This document shows, piece by piece, positions 52,685 to 60,996 of a stretch of 64,000 nt of DNA. The notes beneath the pieces were generated by a model, which did no database searches, was not told where the DNA came from, and was given only the letters and a program-made list of their open reading frames with translations. Every line of letters begins with the position of its first letter. The stretch's first letter is position 1. Source of the stretch: Rhodospirillaceae bacterium (GTDB lineage Bacteria; Pseudomonadota; Alphaproteobacteria; Rhodospirillales; Rhodospirillaceae); assembly GCA_040219235.1 (NCBI GenBank), contig JAVJSV010000012.1, positions 496,001 to 560,000 on the forward strand, given 5' to 3'. The translations under genes and the position numbers were made by a program.

Positions 52685-54238
52685 ATGACAGATCGCATTC
52701 TCATCATCGATTTTGGTTCTCAAGTTACGCAGCTTATTGCGCGTAGGGTGCGGGAAAGTGGTGTGTACTCTGAGATTCATCCGTTTAATAAAGTGACGGA
52801 AGAGACGATCCGCGCCTATGATCCCAAAGGCGTCATTCTCTCGGGTGGGCCAGCGTCTGTGATCGGGGAAGACACACCGCGCACGCCTCAAGGCTTGTTT
52901 GAAATGGGGCTCCCGATCCTGGGTATCTGCTATGGTCAGCAAACGATGGTGGCCCAACTCGGTGGTCGAGTAGAAGACGCTGAACACCGTGAGTTCGGCC
53001 GTGCCTTTGTCGACGTCAGTCATACATGTGCGTTGTTTGATGGCGTTTGGAAACCTGGTGATCGTGAACAAGTGTGGATGAGCCATGGGGATCGTGTCAA
53101 CGCGCTGCCCGAGGGATTTGAGGTGGTCGGCACGTCGGAAGGTGCGCCCTATGCAGCCATTGCAGATGAAACCCGCAAGTTTTACGGCGTTCAGTTTCAC
53201 CCGGAGGTGGTTCATACCCCGCATGGTGCGGCACTGATCGAGAATTTTACGCATAAAGTCTGCGGCGCTGCCGGAGACTGGACCATGGCCGCGTTCAAAG
53301 ATCAGGCGATTGCCGCCGTGCGCGAGCAAGTTGGCACAGGCCGGGTGATTTGCGGGCTGTCCGGCGGCGTGGATTCCTCGGTTGTGGCGGCGCTGCTGCA
53401 CGAGGCCATCGGCGATCAATTGACCTGCGTTTTGGTCGATCATGGCCTGATGCGCGCCGGTGAAACCGAGCAGGTGATTGAGGTGTTCCGCGACCGCTTC
53501 AACATCAATCTGGTGCTGAATAATGCGGAGGATCTGTTCCTCGGCAAGCTGGCTGGAAAAACCGACCCGGAAGAAAAACGCAAAATTATCGGCGCAACAT
53601 TTATCGATGTGTTTGAAGCTGAAGCGAAAAAAATCGGCGGTGCCGACTTCCTGGCGCAGGGCACGCTGTACCCGGATGTGATTGAAAGCGTATCTTTTGC
53701 TGGCGGGCCAAGCGTGACCATCAAATCTCATCACAATGTCGGCGGCTTGCCAGCGCGGATGAACATGGCGCTGGTCGAGCCTCTGCGCGAGTTATTTAAA
53801 GATGAAGTGCGCGATCTGGGGCGTGAGCTTGGTTTGCCGGATACCATGGTCGGGCGGCATCCGTTTCCTGGGCCGGGCCTGGCTATTCGAATCCCTGGCC
53901 AGGAAATCACCAAGGACAAGCTGGATACGTTGCGCAAAGCAGACGCGATTTATCTGGAAGAGATCAGAAACGCTGGGCTGTACGATGCCATCTGGCAGGC
54001 TTTTGCGGTGTTGCTGCCCGTACGCACTGTGGGCGTGATGGGCGATAGCCGGTCGTATGATTATGCGTTGGCGTTGCGGGCTGTGACCTCAACAGACGGC
54101 ATGACAGCGGACTTCTTCCACTTTGATATGGCGTTTCTGGGCCGGGTGGCGAACCGCATTATCAATGAGGTCAAAGGCGTCAATCGCGTGACTTATGACG
54201 TGACATCAAAACCCCCCGGCACGATTGAGTGGGAATAG
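52685..54238 (+). CDS. guaA: GMP synthase (glutamine-hydrolysing)
   Basis: Protein of 517 aa that converts XMP to GMP with glutamine and ATP. The class I glutamine amidotransferase domain (about 1–190) has nucleophile Cys82 in GICYGQQ and the His-Glu pair in [10 protein letters not shown]; the ATP-pyrophosphatase domain has the P-loop SGGVDSS (about 225–231); the C-terminal dimerisation domain contains [11 protein letters not shown] and ends PPGTIEWE, the canonical end. Together with guaB it forms the guanine nucleotide branch in this cluster. The following GT41 gene overlaps its last codons or begins right after. Confidence 0.97.
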   Translation: MTDRILIIDFGSQVTQLIARRVRESGVYSEIHPFNKVTEETIRAYDPKGVILSGGPASVIGEDTPRTPQGLFEMGLPILGICYGQQTMVAQLGGRVEDAEHREFGRAFVDVSHTCALFDGVWKPGDREQVWMSHGDRVNALPEGFEVVGTSEGAPYAAIADETRKFYGVQFHPEVVHTPHGAALIENFTHKVCGAAGDWTMAAFKDQAIAAVREQVGTGRVICGLSGGVDSSVVAALLHEAIGDQLTCVLVDHGLMRAGETEQVIEVFRDRFNINLVLNNAEDLFLGKLAGKTDPEEKRKIIGATFIDVFEAEAKKIGGADFLAQGTLYPDVIESVSFAGGPSVTIKSHHNVGGLPARMNMALVEPLRELFKDEVRDLGRELGLPDTMVGRHPFPGPGLAIRIPGQEITKDKLDTLRKADAIYLEEIRNAGLYDAIWQAFAVLLPVRTVGVMGDSRSYDYALALRAVTSTDGMTADFFHFDMAFLGRVANRIINEVKGVNRVTYDVTSKPPGTIEWE

Positions 54239-54254
54239 ACCGGAGCCTGGCTTT

Positions 54255-56342
54255 GTGGAGACCAAGTTTAATGAGGCCCGGTTTAAAGAGGCACGGGCGC
54301 TTCATCTTCGCGGGCAATTGGCGCAAGCGAAGGCGATCTATCAAGAGATTCTCAAGGTAAACCCTGACCACGCTGACTCTTTGCATCTGCTCGGTGTGAT
54401 TGCATCTCATGTGGGCAAGCACAAACTGGCCATCGACCTCATTGGTAAGGCCGCAAGCCTCGATCCTGAGAATGTTAATTACCTGTTGGATTGGGGCAAT
54501 GCGTTGCACGTTTACGGTCGGCTAGACCTCGCCGTGAAAAGCCATGAGCGGGCAATTACGCTTCAACCAGACTACGCTGAAGCTTATTCTAATCTTGGTG
54601 CCGTGCTGTATGAGCAGGGAGATTTAAAGGCGGCACTTGCTCGCTTGGAGCAAGCGATAGCCCTGAATCCCAAGCATGACGGCGCGCATTTCAATCGCGG
54701 TAACGTTTTAACCGGCCTCACCAGATTCTTAGAGGCGGTAGAAAGCTATGATCGCGCGATAGCCCTGAACCCAAAGTATGCCGAAGCCTATGCCAATCGG
54801 GGAGTTGCTCTGTACGATCTCAAAAAATTGGACGCTGCGCGCCGCTCCTATGACACAGCGCTTCAGCTCCAACCCAATTACCCCGACGTCTATATCAATC
54901 GCGGAAATGTGCACCGGGACTTAAAAACCTTTGAGGCCGCGGCCGCTGACTACGCGCAGGCATTGGACTTAGACCCGGGTGCCGAATTTCTGTTCGGGTT
55001 GCTGTTGCATACCAAGTATCAGCTTTGTCAGTGGCAGGACTATGAAGCGGAAATCGCTTCTCTTGCCGCACAGATCAAAAGCGGTGCGCCAGCCTCACAC
55101 CCTTTTCCGGTGCTGGCTCTGACGGATTCTCCGCACTTGCAGCGCTTAGCTACTGAGAAACTTATACAGGTGAAGTACCCGCTGAGAGCTGACCTCGGGC
55201 CGCTGTTTAAGACGCCGGTGCGTGACAAAATACGCCTGGGCTATTTTTCAGCTGACTTCCGCGAGCATCCGGTTTCGTACCTGACGGCAGAGCTGTTTGA
55301 GAGTCACGATAAATCTAAATTTGAGCTGATTGCGTTCTCGTTTGGCCCGCGTGAGGGTGATGATATGCGCCGCCGCGTGTCAGCGGCGTTCAATCACTTT
55401 ATCGATGTCACTGACAGGAGCGATTTAGAGGTCGCACAGCTTGCGCGTGAGCAGGGCATAGATATTGCCATCGATTTGAGCGGTCATACACAACACGGAC
55501 GGCCCGGCATTTTTTCCTACCGGGCGGCGCCCGTGCAACTCAGTTATCTGGGCTATCTCGGCACCATGGGTGCTGACTATTTCGATTATCTGATCGCGGA
55601 TAAAACCCTCATTCCCAGCGGGTCCGAGGCCGATTACACCGAAAAAATCGTGACCCTTCCGAGCTACCAGGTGAATGACTCGCAGCGTCCCATCAGCGAC
55701 AAAGTGTTCACGCGCGAAGAACTGGGGCTGCCCTCAGAGGGGTTTGTGTTCTGCTGTTTCAATCTCAGTTACAAAATCACGCCCCAGGTTTTTGAAGGCT
55801 GGATGCGGATCCTTAAGGCTGTTGACAGCAGTGTGCTGTGGCTGCTTAAGCATAATGCAACGGCGACAAAAAATCTCCTCGCGCAGGCGGAGCAGTGTGG
55901 TGTCAATTCGGCGCGTATCAAGTTTGGCAAGACGTTGCCCCGGGCTGAGTACCTGGCTCGTTTTCGTGCTGCCGATTTATTTTTAGATACCTTGCCCTAC
56001 AACGCCGGAACAATCGCCAGTGATGCCTTGTGGGCAGGCTTGCCTGTTTTGACGCAAATGGGCGAGTCCTTCGCCAGCAGGGTGGCAGGCAGTGTTCTGA
56101 ATGCCATTGATCTGCCCGAGCTTGTGACCCACACACAAGCGGACTACGAAGCGAAGGCAATTGAACTGGCCTCACATGCGACAGCGCTCACGGATATCAA
56201 ACGCAAGCTGCAGGACAACAGACTGACAACACCGTTGTTCAACTGCATGCAGTTCACACAGCATATCGAGGCGGCCTACACAGCAATGCATGAGCGGGTT
56301 CAGGCTGGTCTGCCGCCTGCTGACATTGAAATTCTAAGCTAG
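54255..56342 (+). CDS. TPR–GT41 glycosyltransferase (O-GlcNAc-transferase/SPINDLY-like)
   Basis: Protein of 695 aa from GTG 54255 (GGAG at 9-bp spacing); a TTG at 54225 inside guaA would give 705 aa. Residues about 10–265 are seven or so TPRs (AEAYSNLGAVLYEQGDLKAAL, AEAYANRGVALYDLKKLDAAR), then the GT41 catalytic region: SADFREHPVSYL (about 336–347), ELFE, DIAIDLSGHTQHGRPG (about 410–425), APVQLSYLGYLGTMG (about 432–446) and LPYNAGTIASDALWAGLPVLT (about 585–605). It is expected to transfer a sugar (GlcNAc-type in eukaryotic OGT) to protein Ser/Thr. The position behind guaA suggests coupling to the nucleotide block only by transcription. Confidence 0.88.
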   Translation: METKFNEARFKEARALHLRGQLAQAKAIYQEILKVNPDHADSLHLLGVIASHVGKHKLAIDLIGKAASLDPENVNYLLDWGNALHVYGRLDLAVKSHERAITLQPDYAEAYSNLGAVLYEQGDLKAALARLEQAIALNPKHDGAHFNRGNVLTGLTRFLEAVESYDRAIALNPKYAEAYANRGVALYDLKKLDAARRSYDTALQLQPNYPDVYINRGNVHRDLKTFEAAAADYAQALDLDPGAEFLFGLLLHTKYQLCQWQDYEAEIASLAAQIKSGAPASHPFPVLALTDSPHLQRLATEKLIQVKYPLRADLGPLFKTPVRDKIRLGYFSADFREHPVSYLTAELFESHDKSKFELIAFSFGPREGDDMRRRVSAAFNHFIDVTDRSDLEVAQLAREQGIDIAIDLSGHTQHGRPGIFSYRAAPVQLSYLGYLGTMGADYFDYLIADKTLIPSGSEADYTEKIVTLPSYQVNDSQRPISDKVFTREELGLPSEGFVFCCFNLSYKITPQVFEGWMRILKAVDSSVLWLLKHNATATKNLLAQAEQCGVNSARIKFGKTLPRAEYLARFRAADLFLDTLPYNAGTIASDALWAGLPVLTQMGESFASRVAGSVLNAIDLPELVTHTQADYEAKAIELASHATALTDIKRKLQDNRLTTPLFNCMQFTQHIEAAYTAMHERVQAGLPPADIEILS

Positions 56343-56379
56343 GCTCGGAACGAGATTCTGGGTCAGGCTCGGAACGAGC
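56341..56379. repeat. Two direct repeats AGGCTCGGAACGAG after the GT41 stop
   Basis: AGGCTCGGAACGAG is at 56341–56354 and 56365–56378 (24-bp period); the first copy begins on the last two bases of the GT41 stop codon. Each contains GCTCG-GAA-CGAG(C), a short hairpin, perfect in the second copy (56367–56379). A third partial echo TTGGAACGAG occurs near 56426. The array recalls the guaB one: short hairpin units starting inside a stop codon. The rest of the 200-bp gap up to the cupin holds nothing else I could identify. Confidence 0.6.
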
Positions 56380-56540
56380 CCATGCACGATAATGGCTTTC
56401 TTTTAAAATCAATGGGTTAGGCGATTTGGAACGAGTATGGATGAGCACTCGCCTGCAACCCTTTGACTCTCCATAAAAACATAAGGGCGCATAGCAACGT
56501 ATGTATTTGCGGCGTGTTGTTTTTTAAAGCGCGGGTCTTG

Positions 56541-56948
56541 CTAACGCGGTTTGTGTTCCGTGCCTATGCCCGCAGTGATGAACAGCGCCGTGGCTTCGCC
56601 GGACACATCGGCGGTGTGCCAGACGCCGGGTGGGTTGATGGCATACTCGTTGGGGCCGAGCGTGATGGGAGTGGTCGACCCATCAGCTGTTTCTTGGATG
56701 AGGGTGATGGTTCCGCTGAGGCACAGCACCACCTCGTCGCCGTGAGGGTGCATCTCCCACCCGGTCCAGGATTCTGTAAAGGTGAACAGATTGACCAACC
56801 GCCCTTCTGCGCCATCGGCGGCGTTGCGTTCGCCATAGGCATTGTACCAGTCCATGCCTCCGGTGAAGGCGGGCTGAATTTTAGCCGTCGCGCCGAGGCC
56901 CAAGTGAATGGGGTGGGTGTTGAGGTTGGACGGCTTGGTGATGCTCAT
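56541..56948 (-). CDS. Single-domain cupin protein
   Basis: Protein of 135 aa. The first cupin motif is WEMHPHGDEVVLCLSG (64–79) with metal ligands His67, His69 and Glu72; the second is NPPGVWHTADV (105–115) with His111. It is a small metal-binding cupin like those of dioxygenase, epimerase or sensor type. AGGAAC lies before the ATG. The stop lies about 200 bp from the GT41 gene, on the opposite strand. Substrate unknown. Confidence 0.85.
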   Translation of the reverse strand: MSITKPSNLNTHPIHLGLGATAKIQPAFTGGMDWYNAYGERNAADGAEGRLVNLFTFTESWTGWEMHPHGDEVVLCLSGTITLIQETADGSTTPITLGPNEYAINPPGVWHTADVSGEATALFITAGIGTEHKPR

Positions 56949-56973
56949 GTTGTTGATGTTCCTATGTTGGCCG

Positions 56974-56995
56974 GATCAAAGTTGACCTTAATGCA
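56974..56995. repeat. 22-bp direct repeat, left copy
   Basis: The 22-bp sequence at 56974–56995 (GATCAAAGTTGACC followed by TTAATGCA) is identical to 57989–58010. This copy is in the 167-bp gap between the cupin start and the TylF-like gene. Both copies are preceded by CC. Together they bracket about 1 kb that contains just one gene. Confidence 0.8.
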
Positions 56996-57115
56996 CAAAG
57001 AAAGAATACAGGTTTCCTGTTTGTGATCACTATGTTGTTCGGGTCTTAGTATTGGTGCATTGATCGTCCGCGATGATAGAGTGATCGAAATAGAAACTGA
57101 CAAGAGAAACGCCTT

Positions 57116-57964
57116 ATGGAGCTAAGCATCAAGGAGTTGCGAGAAATTCTTCGCGATACCTATCAGATTGAAATGGTGCCAGCTGCAGAACTGGAAAGGC
57201 TATTGCTCAACCAAAAACAAGGCGAAGAAACGCCAACCCCTAAGGCACCGGCTCCGAACAAGCTGTTTCCTGTAGAATTCACCCCACGTGATATTGAAAT
57301 ATTTGAATACGTTACGGCCAACAAGCTGACCATGGTGCCAAGAGACGGCCTCATTAACACTATTCTATCTGCGCACTACGTCGTGAAGAACGATATAGAC
57401 GGTGATTTTGTTGAATGTGGCGTGTGGCGTGGCGGCAATGCATTGGCGGCAAAGTTAGTGTTTGATGAATTGCAGTCCAACAAAAAAGCGTGGTTGTATG
57501 ACACATTTTTAGGCATGACTGAACCCGAAGATCTTGATTTCCAACTTCAGTCGGGTAAGTCCGCGCATTCTGAATTTCTCAAACGGCAAAAAGAAGATCA
57601 CAACGCTTGGTGCTATGCATCCGTTGAGGATGTGCAGCAAAACCTAACTGCTGCAGGTGTTGCGCTTGAAGGTGTCAGAATCGTTAAAGGCGATATTATT
57701 GAAACTTTAAAACACGCAGAAAATATTCCAGACAGCATCAGCGCTCTGCGATTGGATACTGATTGGTATGCTTCCACAAAAGTGGAAATGCAGGTTTTAT
57801 ATCCACGCCTAACGCTAAACGGCGTTTTAATTGTTGATGACTATGGCTATTGGAATGGCTCACGAAAAGCGATTGATGAATTCTTCGCTAACTCCGACTA
57901 TGAGCGCCCTTTTCTTCAGGTTGTGTATGTGACTGGGACGAGGTGTGGAATCAAAACCTCGTAA
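57116..57964 (+). CDS. TylF/MycF-type O-methyltransferase-like protein
   Basis: Protein of 282 aa. The N-terminal about 60 residues are a helical leader with a Lys/Pro-rich linker (TPTPKAPAPNK). The catalytic part starts with GLINTILSAHYVVKNDIDGDFVECGVWRGG (about 80–109), motif I of the TylF family, continues with WLYDTFLGMTEP (about 123–134) and LRLDTDWYASTKVEMQVLYPRL (about 220–241) and ends with VDDYGYW (metal-binding Asp pair). Such enzymes O-methylate deoxysugars in macrolides or polysaccharides. It is bracketed by a 22-bp direct repeat and looks richer in A+T than its neighbours, signs of acquisition. GAGAAAC lies before the ATG. Confidence 0.85.
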   Translation: MELSIKELREILRDTYQIEMVPAAELERLLLNQKQGEETPTPKAPAPNKLFPVEFTPRDIEIFEYVTANKLTMVPRDGLINTILSAHYVVKNDIDGDFVECGVWRGGNALAAKLVFDELQSNKKAWLYDTFLGMTEPEDLDFQLQSGKSAHSEFLKRQKEDHNAWCYASVEDVQQNLTAAGVALEGVRIVKGDIIETLKHAENIPDSISALRLDTDWYASTKVEMQVLYPRLTLNGVLIVDDYGYWNGSRKAIDEFFANSDYERPFLQVVYVTGTRCGIKTS

Positions 57965-57988
57965 GATATCACCTCGTGGCAAGGACCC

Positions 57989-58010
57989 GATCAAAGTTGA
58001 CCTTAATGCA
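57989..58010. repeat. 22-bp direct repeat, right copy
   Basis: Perfect second copy of the 22-bp sequence found at 56974–56995. It lies between the TylF-like stop (57964) and the terminator of the TonB receptor gene (58015). The following bases differ from those after the left copy (TCTCAC versus CAAAG), so 22 bp is the full match on that side. Confidence 0.8.
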
Positions 58011-58014
58011 TCTC

Positions 58015-58048
58015 ACAAAAAAAGGGCGACCCGTGAGGGCCGCCCTTG
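58015..58048 (-). terminator. Rho-independent terminator of the TonB receptor gene
   Basis: On the minus strand, 45 bp after the TonB receptor stop, AAGGGCGGCC (from 58047) pairs with GGTCGCCCTT (down to 58022) with one mismatch and a 6-nt loop, followed by seven T (58023–58017). This is a textbook intrinsic terminator. Confidence 0.85.
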
Positions 58049-58092
58049 CCTTAAGCCCGGGGAGAGCGTGGGCTTTTGGTTGCTAGATTTGT

Positions 58093-60747
58093 TTAGAATC
58101 TTAAAGTCGCGCCGACGTAGCCGGTCATGCCGTAGACCTCACGGCGGGTGATCCAGTCTTCCCGGTTCTGGTATTCGCCCAGCGCGGCATCGTTGATGTT
58201 CTGCACTTCCAGGAAGACGCCGTAGTTGTCGGTGACCTGATAGCTGGCCTTGAAGTCCCAGCGGCCATAATTGAGGTCGTAGAAATCCTGGTCTGCGGTG
58301 CCGCCGATACCAACGAGAATGTCATCGGCCCAATCGTAGGACACAGACGCTTCAAAGGCGTCCCACTGATAGAACAGGAACAGGCTGTAGACGGTGTCGG
58401 CTTGTCCGGCGAAGGGCACTTTGTCGGCCCGGCCTGCGACATCCAGTTCAGAGTCGACCAGGGTGAGCGAGGCCCCGCCGCCAAGACCGTTGAACGGTCC
58501 GGGCAGGAACGACCACACATCCTGATAGTTAAACTCAATGCCCTTGATCTTGCCATCGTTGGCGTTGATCGGGGTGTTGATGGTCAGCTGGGCGTAATCC
58601 CGGCCCTGGAAGCTGGTGATGGTCAGCACTTCATTCTGGTTGATGATGAAGCCGGAAACATCTTTGTAGAACGCCGCAGCTGAAATGATACCGGTGTCGC
58701 CCAAGTAGTATTCGACCGAGAGATCGAAGTTCATGGATTCAAAGGCTTCTAAATCCGGGTTGCCTTGACTGACCGAGCCGGTGAAGGTGCCGTCGCCATT
58801 GTCTTCCCGGTCGGTTTCGCGACGCGGGGAGATGTCGCTATATTGTGGCCGGCCGATGGTGTTGGTCCAGGCGGCGCGCACCGCGATGGGGCTGGCCTCG
58901 GGGCGGTATTGCAAATGCAGGTTCGGCAGATAGTCGATGTAATCGCCGTCGCGCTCGATCCCCACAACCGTGGTGCCGTTGAGCAGATCAAAGCCCGAGG
59001 CTTTGACATCGGTGTGCTCGATACGCAGGCCACCGATGACTTTGAAATCGCCGATGTCCACATTGGCCATCAGGTAACCGGCCAGCACGTCTTCCTCGAC
59101 CGTAAAGTCAGCGAGGGTGGAATCCACCAGGGTGTCACCGGCATTCAGCACGAAGATATCCGGGTTGTTCAGGTTGGCCGCTGTGAAAGACTGCAACCCG
59201 TCGAGGTCGAGCTTGGCACCCGCCCAGTAGTACTGACCCTGAATAGAGCCTTCCACGGTTTCGCCGGTGGTGATGCCGGGCGTGCCGACGGTGAAGTTGA
59301 CTGGACCGGCGTCATAAGCGGTGCCGTTGAGGTCTTGCGTGCGGTCTGACGAGCGATAGAGGAAGCCGGTTTTTAAGAAACCCGTGTAGTCGCCGGAAAC
59401 AAAATCGTATTGCATGTCGCCTTTGAACTGGAGCCCTTCGTCATCCGTGTTGTTGTCTTGGAAAGACACGCCCTGAGATGGGATCTGATCCAGTTGAGAC
59501 AGGACTTCCGCCTGGTTGGGACGGACTTCAAACAGTTCCGGCCCCATGTCGAACGTGCCGGTGAAGATACGGCCCGAGCGGAAGGCCCAGCTGGTGTTAG
59601 GCTCGGTGGTGTTGTTGTCGGTCAGGCTGGCGGCATATTCGAAGGTGAAATCGTCAACCTTGTTTTCGCCACCGATGGTGTAGTTGGAGATGCGCTTGTC
59701 TTTTTCTTCAAAGCGCAGTTCGTTGCGCAGGCGCTGCCCGTCGTAGGTGCCGGCGTTGCTGCTGGTGATCGTCAGGTTGGCTTCGCGCTCGCCGAAGTAA
59801 TTGCGGTTGCGGAAGCGCGTTTCCAGCTCATCAAATTTGGAATACACGGCGCGGGCATAATACAGGCTGTGGTCATCCGGTTTGATTTCAAGTGCACCGG
59901 TGAAGCCAAGGCGTTCGCGCTCCAGGTCGTAGCGGTTGAACTTATGGCTTTCGGGCAGGCCACGGGGAATGCCGTCCACGTCGCGCCAGTCATCCACATA
60001 CAAACCCTTGGTGTTGTAATCGCGCCAGGAATAACTGAGACCGGCCATCACGCCGATGCTTTGGTTAGATCCGAAGGTGCCACCGACGGTCAGGTCGGCC
60101 GCCCAGGGGTTGGTGCTGCTTTGCTCTTCCGCGCCGATTTGGGCTGACCCGAGGACAAAAAGCTCGCGGTCATAATCAAAAGGGCTGGCGGTCAGCACAT
60201 TGACGAAACCACCGATGGCATTGGCTTCCAGGTCGGGCGTCACGGCCTTGATCACTTCAATGCCGCCGATGAGTTCGCTGCCGATGATATCCAGAGGTAC
60301 CGAGCGGGAGTTTTCTTCAACAGACCCAACCGAGAGGCCGTTGATGGTGACAGAGTTCAGATTGGGTGACGCGCCGCGAATGGACACAAAGCGGCCTTCG
60401 CCCTGGTCGATGGAAATGGAAATGCCAGGCAAACGGTCAATGGCTTCCGAAGCGTTTTTGTCGGGCAGCTTGCCCAGGTCATCGGCGGAGACGGCATCGA
60501 GAATGGAATCAGACATACGCTTCCGCTCAATGGCGCGCTGTTGTGACAGCGCTGCGCCGCGCACGACGATTTCTTCGATGTTTAAGGTCGGCGTGTTTGA
60601 GGTTTGGGCCTGTGCCGGTGTGGCGAGCGTTGCAGCACCGAAGGTGAGGGCGGCAACAGACGCGGACATCAGAAGCCGGTCCGAAAAACGCGGGCGTGTG
60701 GATTCAGGGCGTGTGGACCGAAGGCGCGCGGATAAGGTATTTCGCAT
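58093..60747 (-). CDS. TonB-dependent receptor, Caulobacter/Xanthomonas type
   Basis: Protein of 884 aa from ATG 60747 (GGAG 5–6 bp before it; four codons shorter than the TTG-initiated frame). A long signal peptide ends about AQA|QT (near residue 48). The plug domain is readable: IEEIVVRG (a TonB-box-like start), LPDKNASEAIDRLPGISISI, RFVSIRGASPNLNSVTINGL and VPLDIIGSELIGGIEVIKAV. The remainder is a 22-strand-type barrel rich in Tyr/Asp strands, ending in VGATLRF, the outer-membrane C-terminal Phe signature. It imports a substrate with TonB energy. The position beside two phosphatases suggests phosphate esters, phytate-like compounds or siderophores as cargo, by inference. Confidence 0.93.
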   Translation of the reverse strand: MRNTLSARLRSTRPESTRPRFSDRLLMSASVAALTFGAATLATPAQAQTSNTPTLNIEEIVVRGAALSQQRAIERKRMSDSILDAVSADDLGKLPDKNASEAIDRLPGISISIDQGEGRFVSIRGASPNLNSVTINGLSVGSVEENSRSVPLDIIGSELIGGIEVIKAVTPDLEANAIGGFVNVLTASPFDYDRELFVLGSAQIGAEEQSSTNPWAADLTVGGTFGSNQSIGVMAGLSYSWRDYNTKGLYVDDWRDVDGIPRGLPESHKFNRYDLERERLGFTGALEIKPDDHSLYYARAVYSKFDELETRFRNRNYFGEREANLTITSSNAGTYDGQRLRNELRFEEKDKRISNYTIGGENKVDDFTFEYAASLTDNNTTEPNTSWAFRSGRIFTGTFDMGPELFEVRPNQAEVLSQLDQIPSQGVSFQDNNTDDEGLQFKGDMQYDFVSGDYTGFLKTGFLYRSSDRTQDLNGTAYDAGPVNFTVGTPGITTGETVEGSIQGQYYWAGAKLDLDGLQSFTAANLNNPDIFVLNAGDTLVDSTLADFTVEEDVLAGYLMANVDIGDFKVIGGLRIEHTDVKASGFDLLNGTTVVGIERDGDYIDYLPNLHLQYRPEASPIAVRAAWTNTIGRPQYSDISPRRETDREDNGDGTFTGSVSQGNPDLEAFESMNFDLSVEYYLGDTGIISAAAFYKDVSGFIINQNEVLTITSFQGRDYAQLTINTPINANDGKIKGIEFNYQDVWSFLPGPFNGLGGGASLTLVDSELDVAGRADKVPFAGQADTVYSLFLFYQWDAFEASVSYDWADDILVGIGGTADQDFYDLNYGRWDFKASYQVTDNYGVFLEVQNINDAALGEYQNREDWITRREVYGMTGYVGATLRF

Positions 60748-60828
60748 TAAAATCTCCAAGACTTTCGTGCCGTGCGGGCTTACATGCCGCAGGGCGATCT
60801 ATCCGGCCCTCCCCCGTGGAGGACCATC

Positions 60829-60842
60829 TCTCCGCGCGGAGA
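60829..60842. promoter_or_regulatory. Perfect 14-bp palindrome TCTCCGCGCGGAGA upstream of the TonB receptor gene
   Basis: TCTCCGCGCGGAGA is a perfect palindrome 82 bp before the receptor ATG. It could be an operator or, when transcribed, a short leader hairpin; it is C+G rich in an otherwise mixed 249-bp gap between the receptor and the PhoD gene. No clear Pho box or Fur box was found near it. Confidence 0.3.
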
Positions 60843-60996
60843 AATGCGTGATAACCTTATCGAGGACAACGCTTTATCGGGCCTGTTTATGAAACTTCAC
60901 AACACTGAAAAAGAAGTGCAAAGCGTGTGACGTAAATGGTTCACGCGACCGTCATAAAAATTAGGATGATTTTCTGTGCTCGGGCGATTCGTAACG

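Noticed and set aside
52448-53734. 428-codon minus-strand frame over rsmB–guaA
   Set aside because: Shadow of two strongly conserved genes; no family motif.
59410-60147. 245-codon plus-strand frame inside the TonB receptor
   Set aside because: Antisense shadow in a G+C-rich gene; the receptor signature on the other strand is unbroken.
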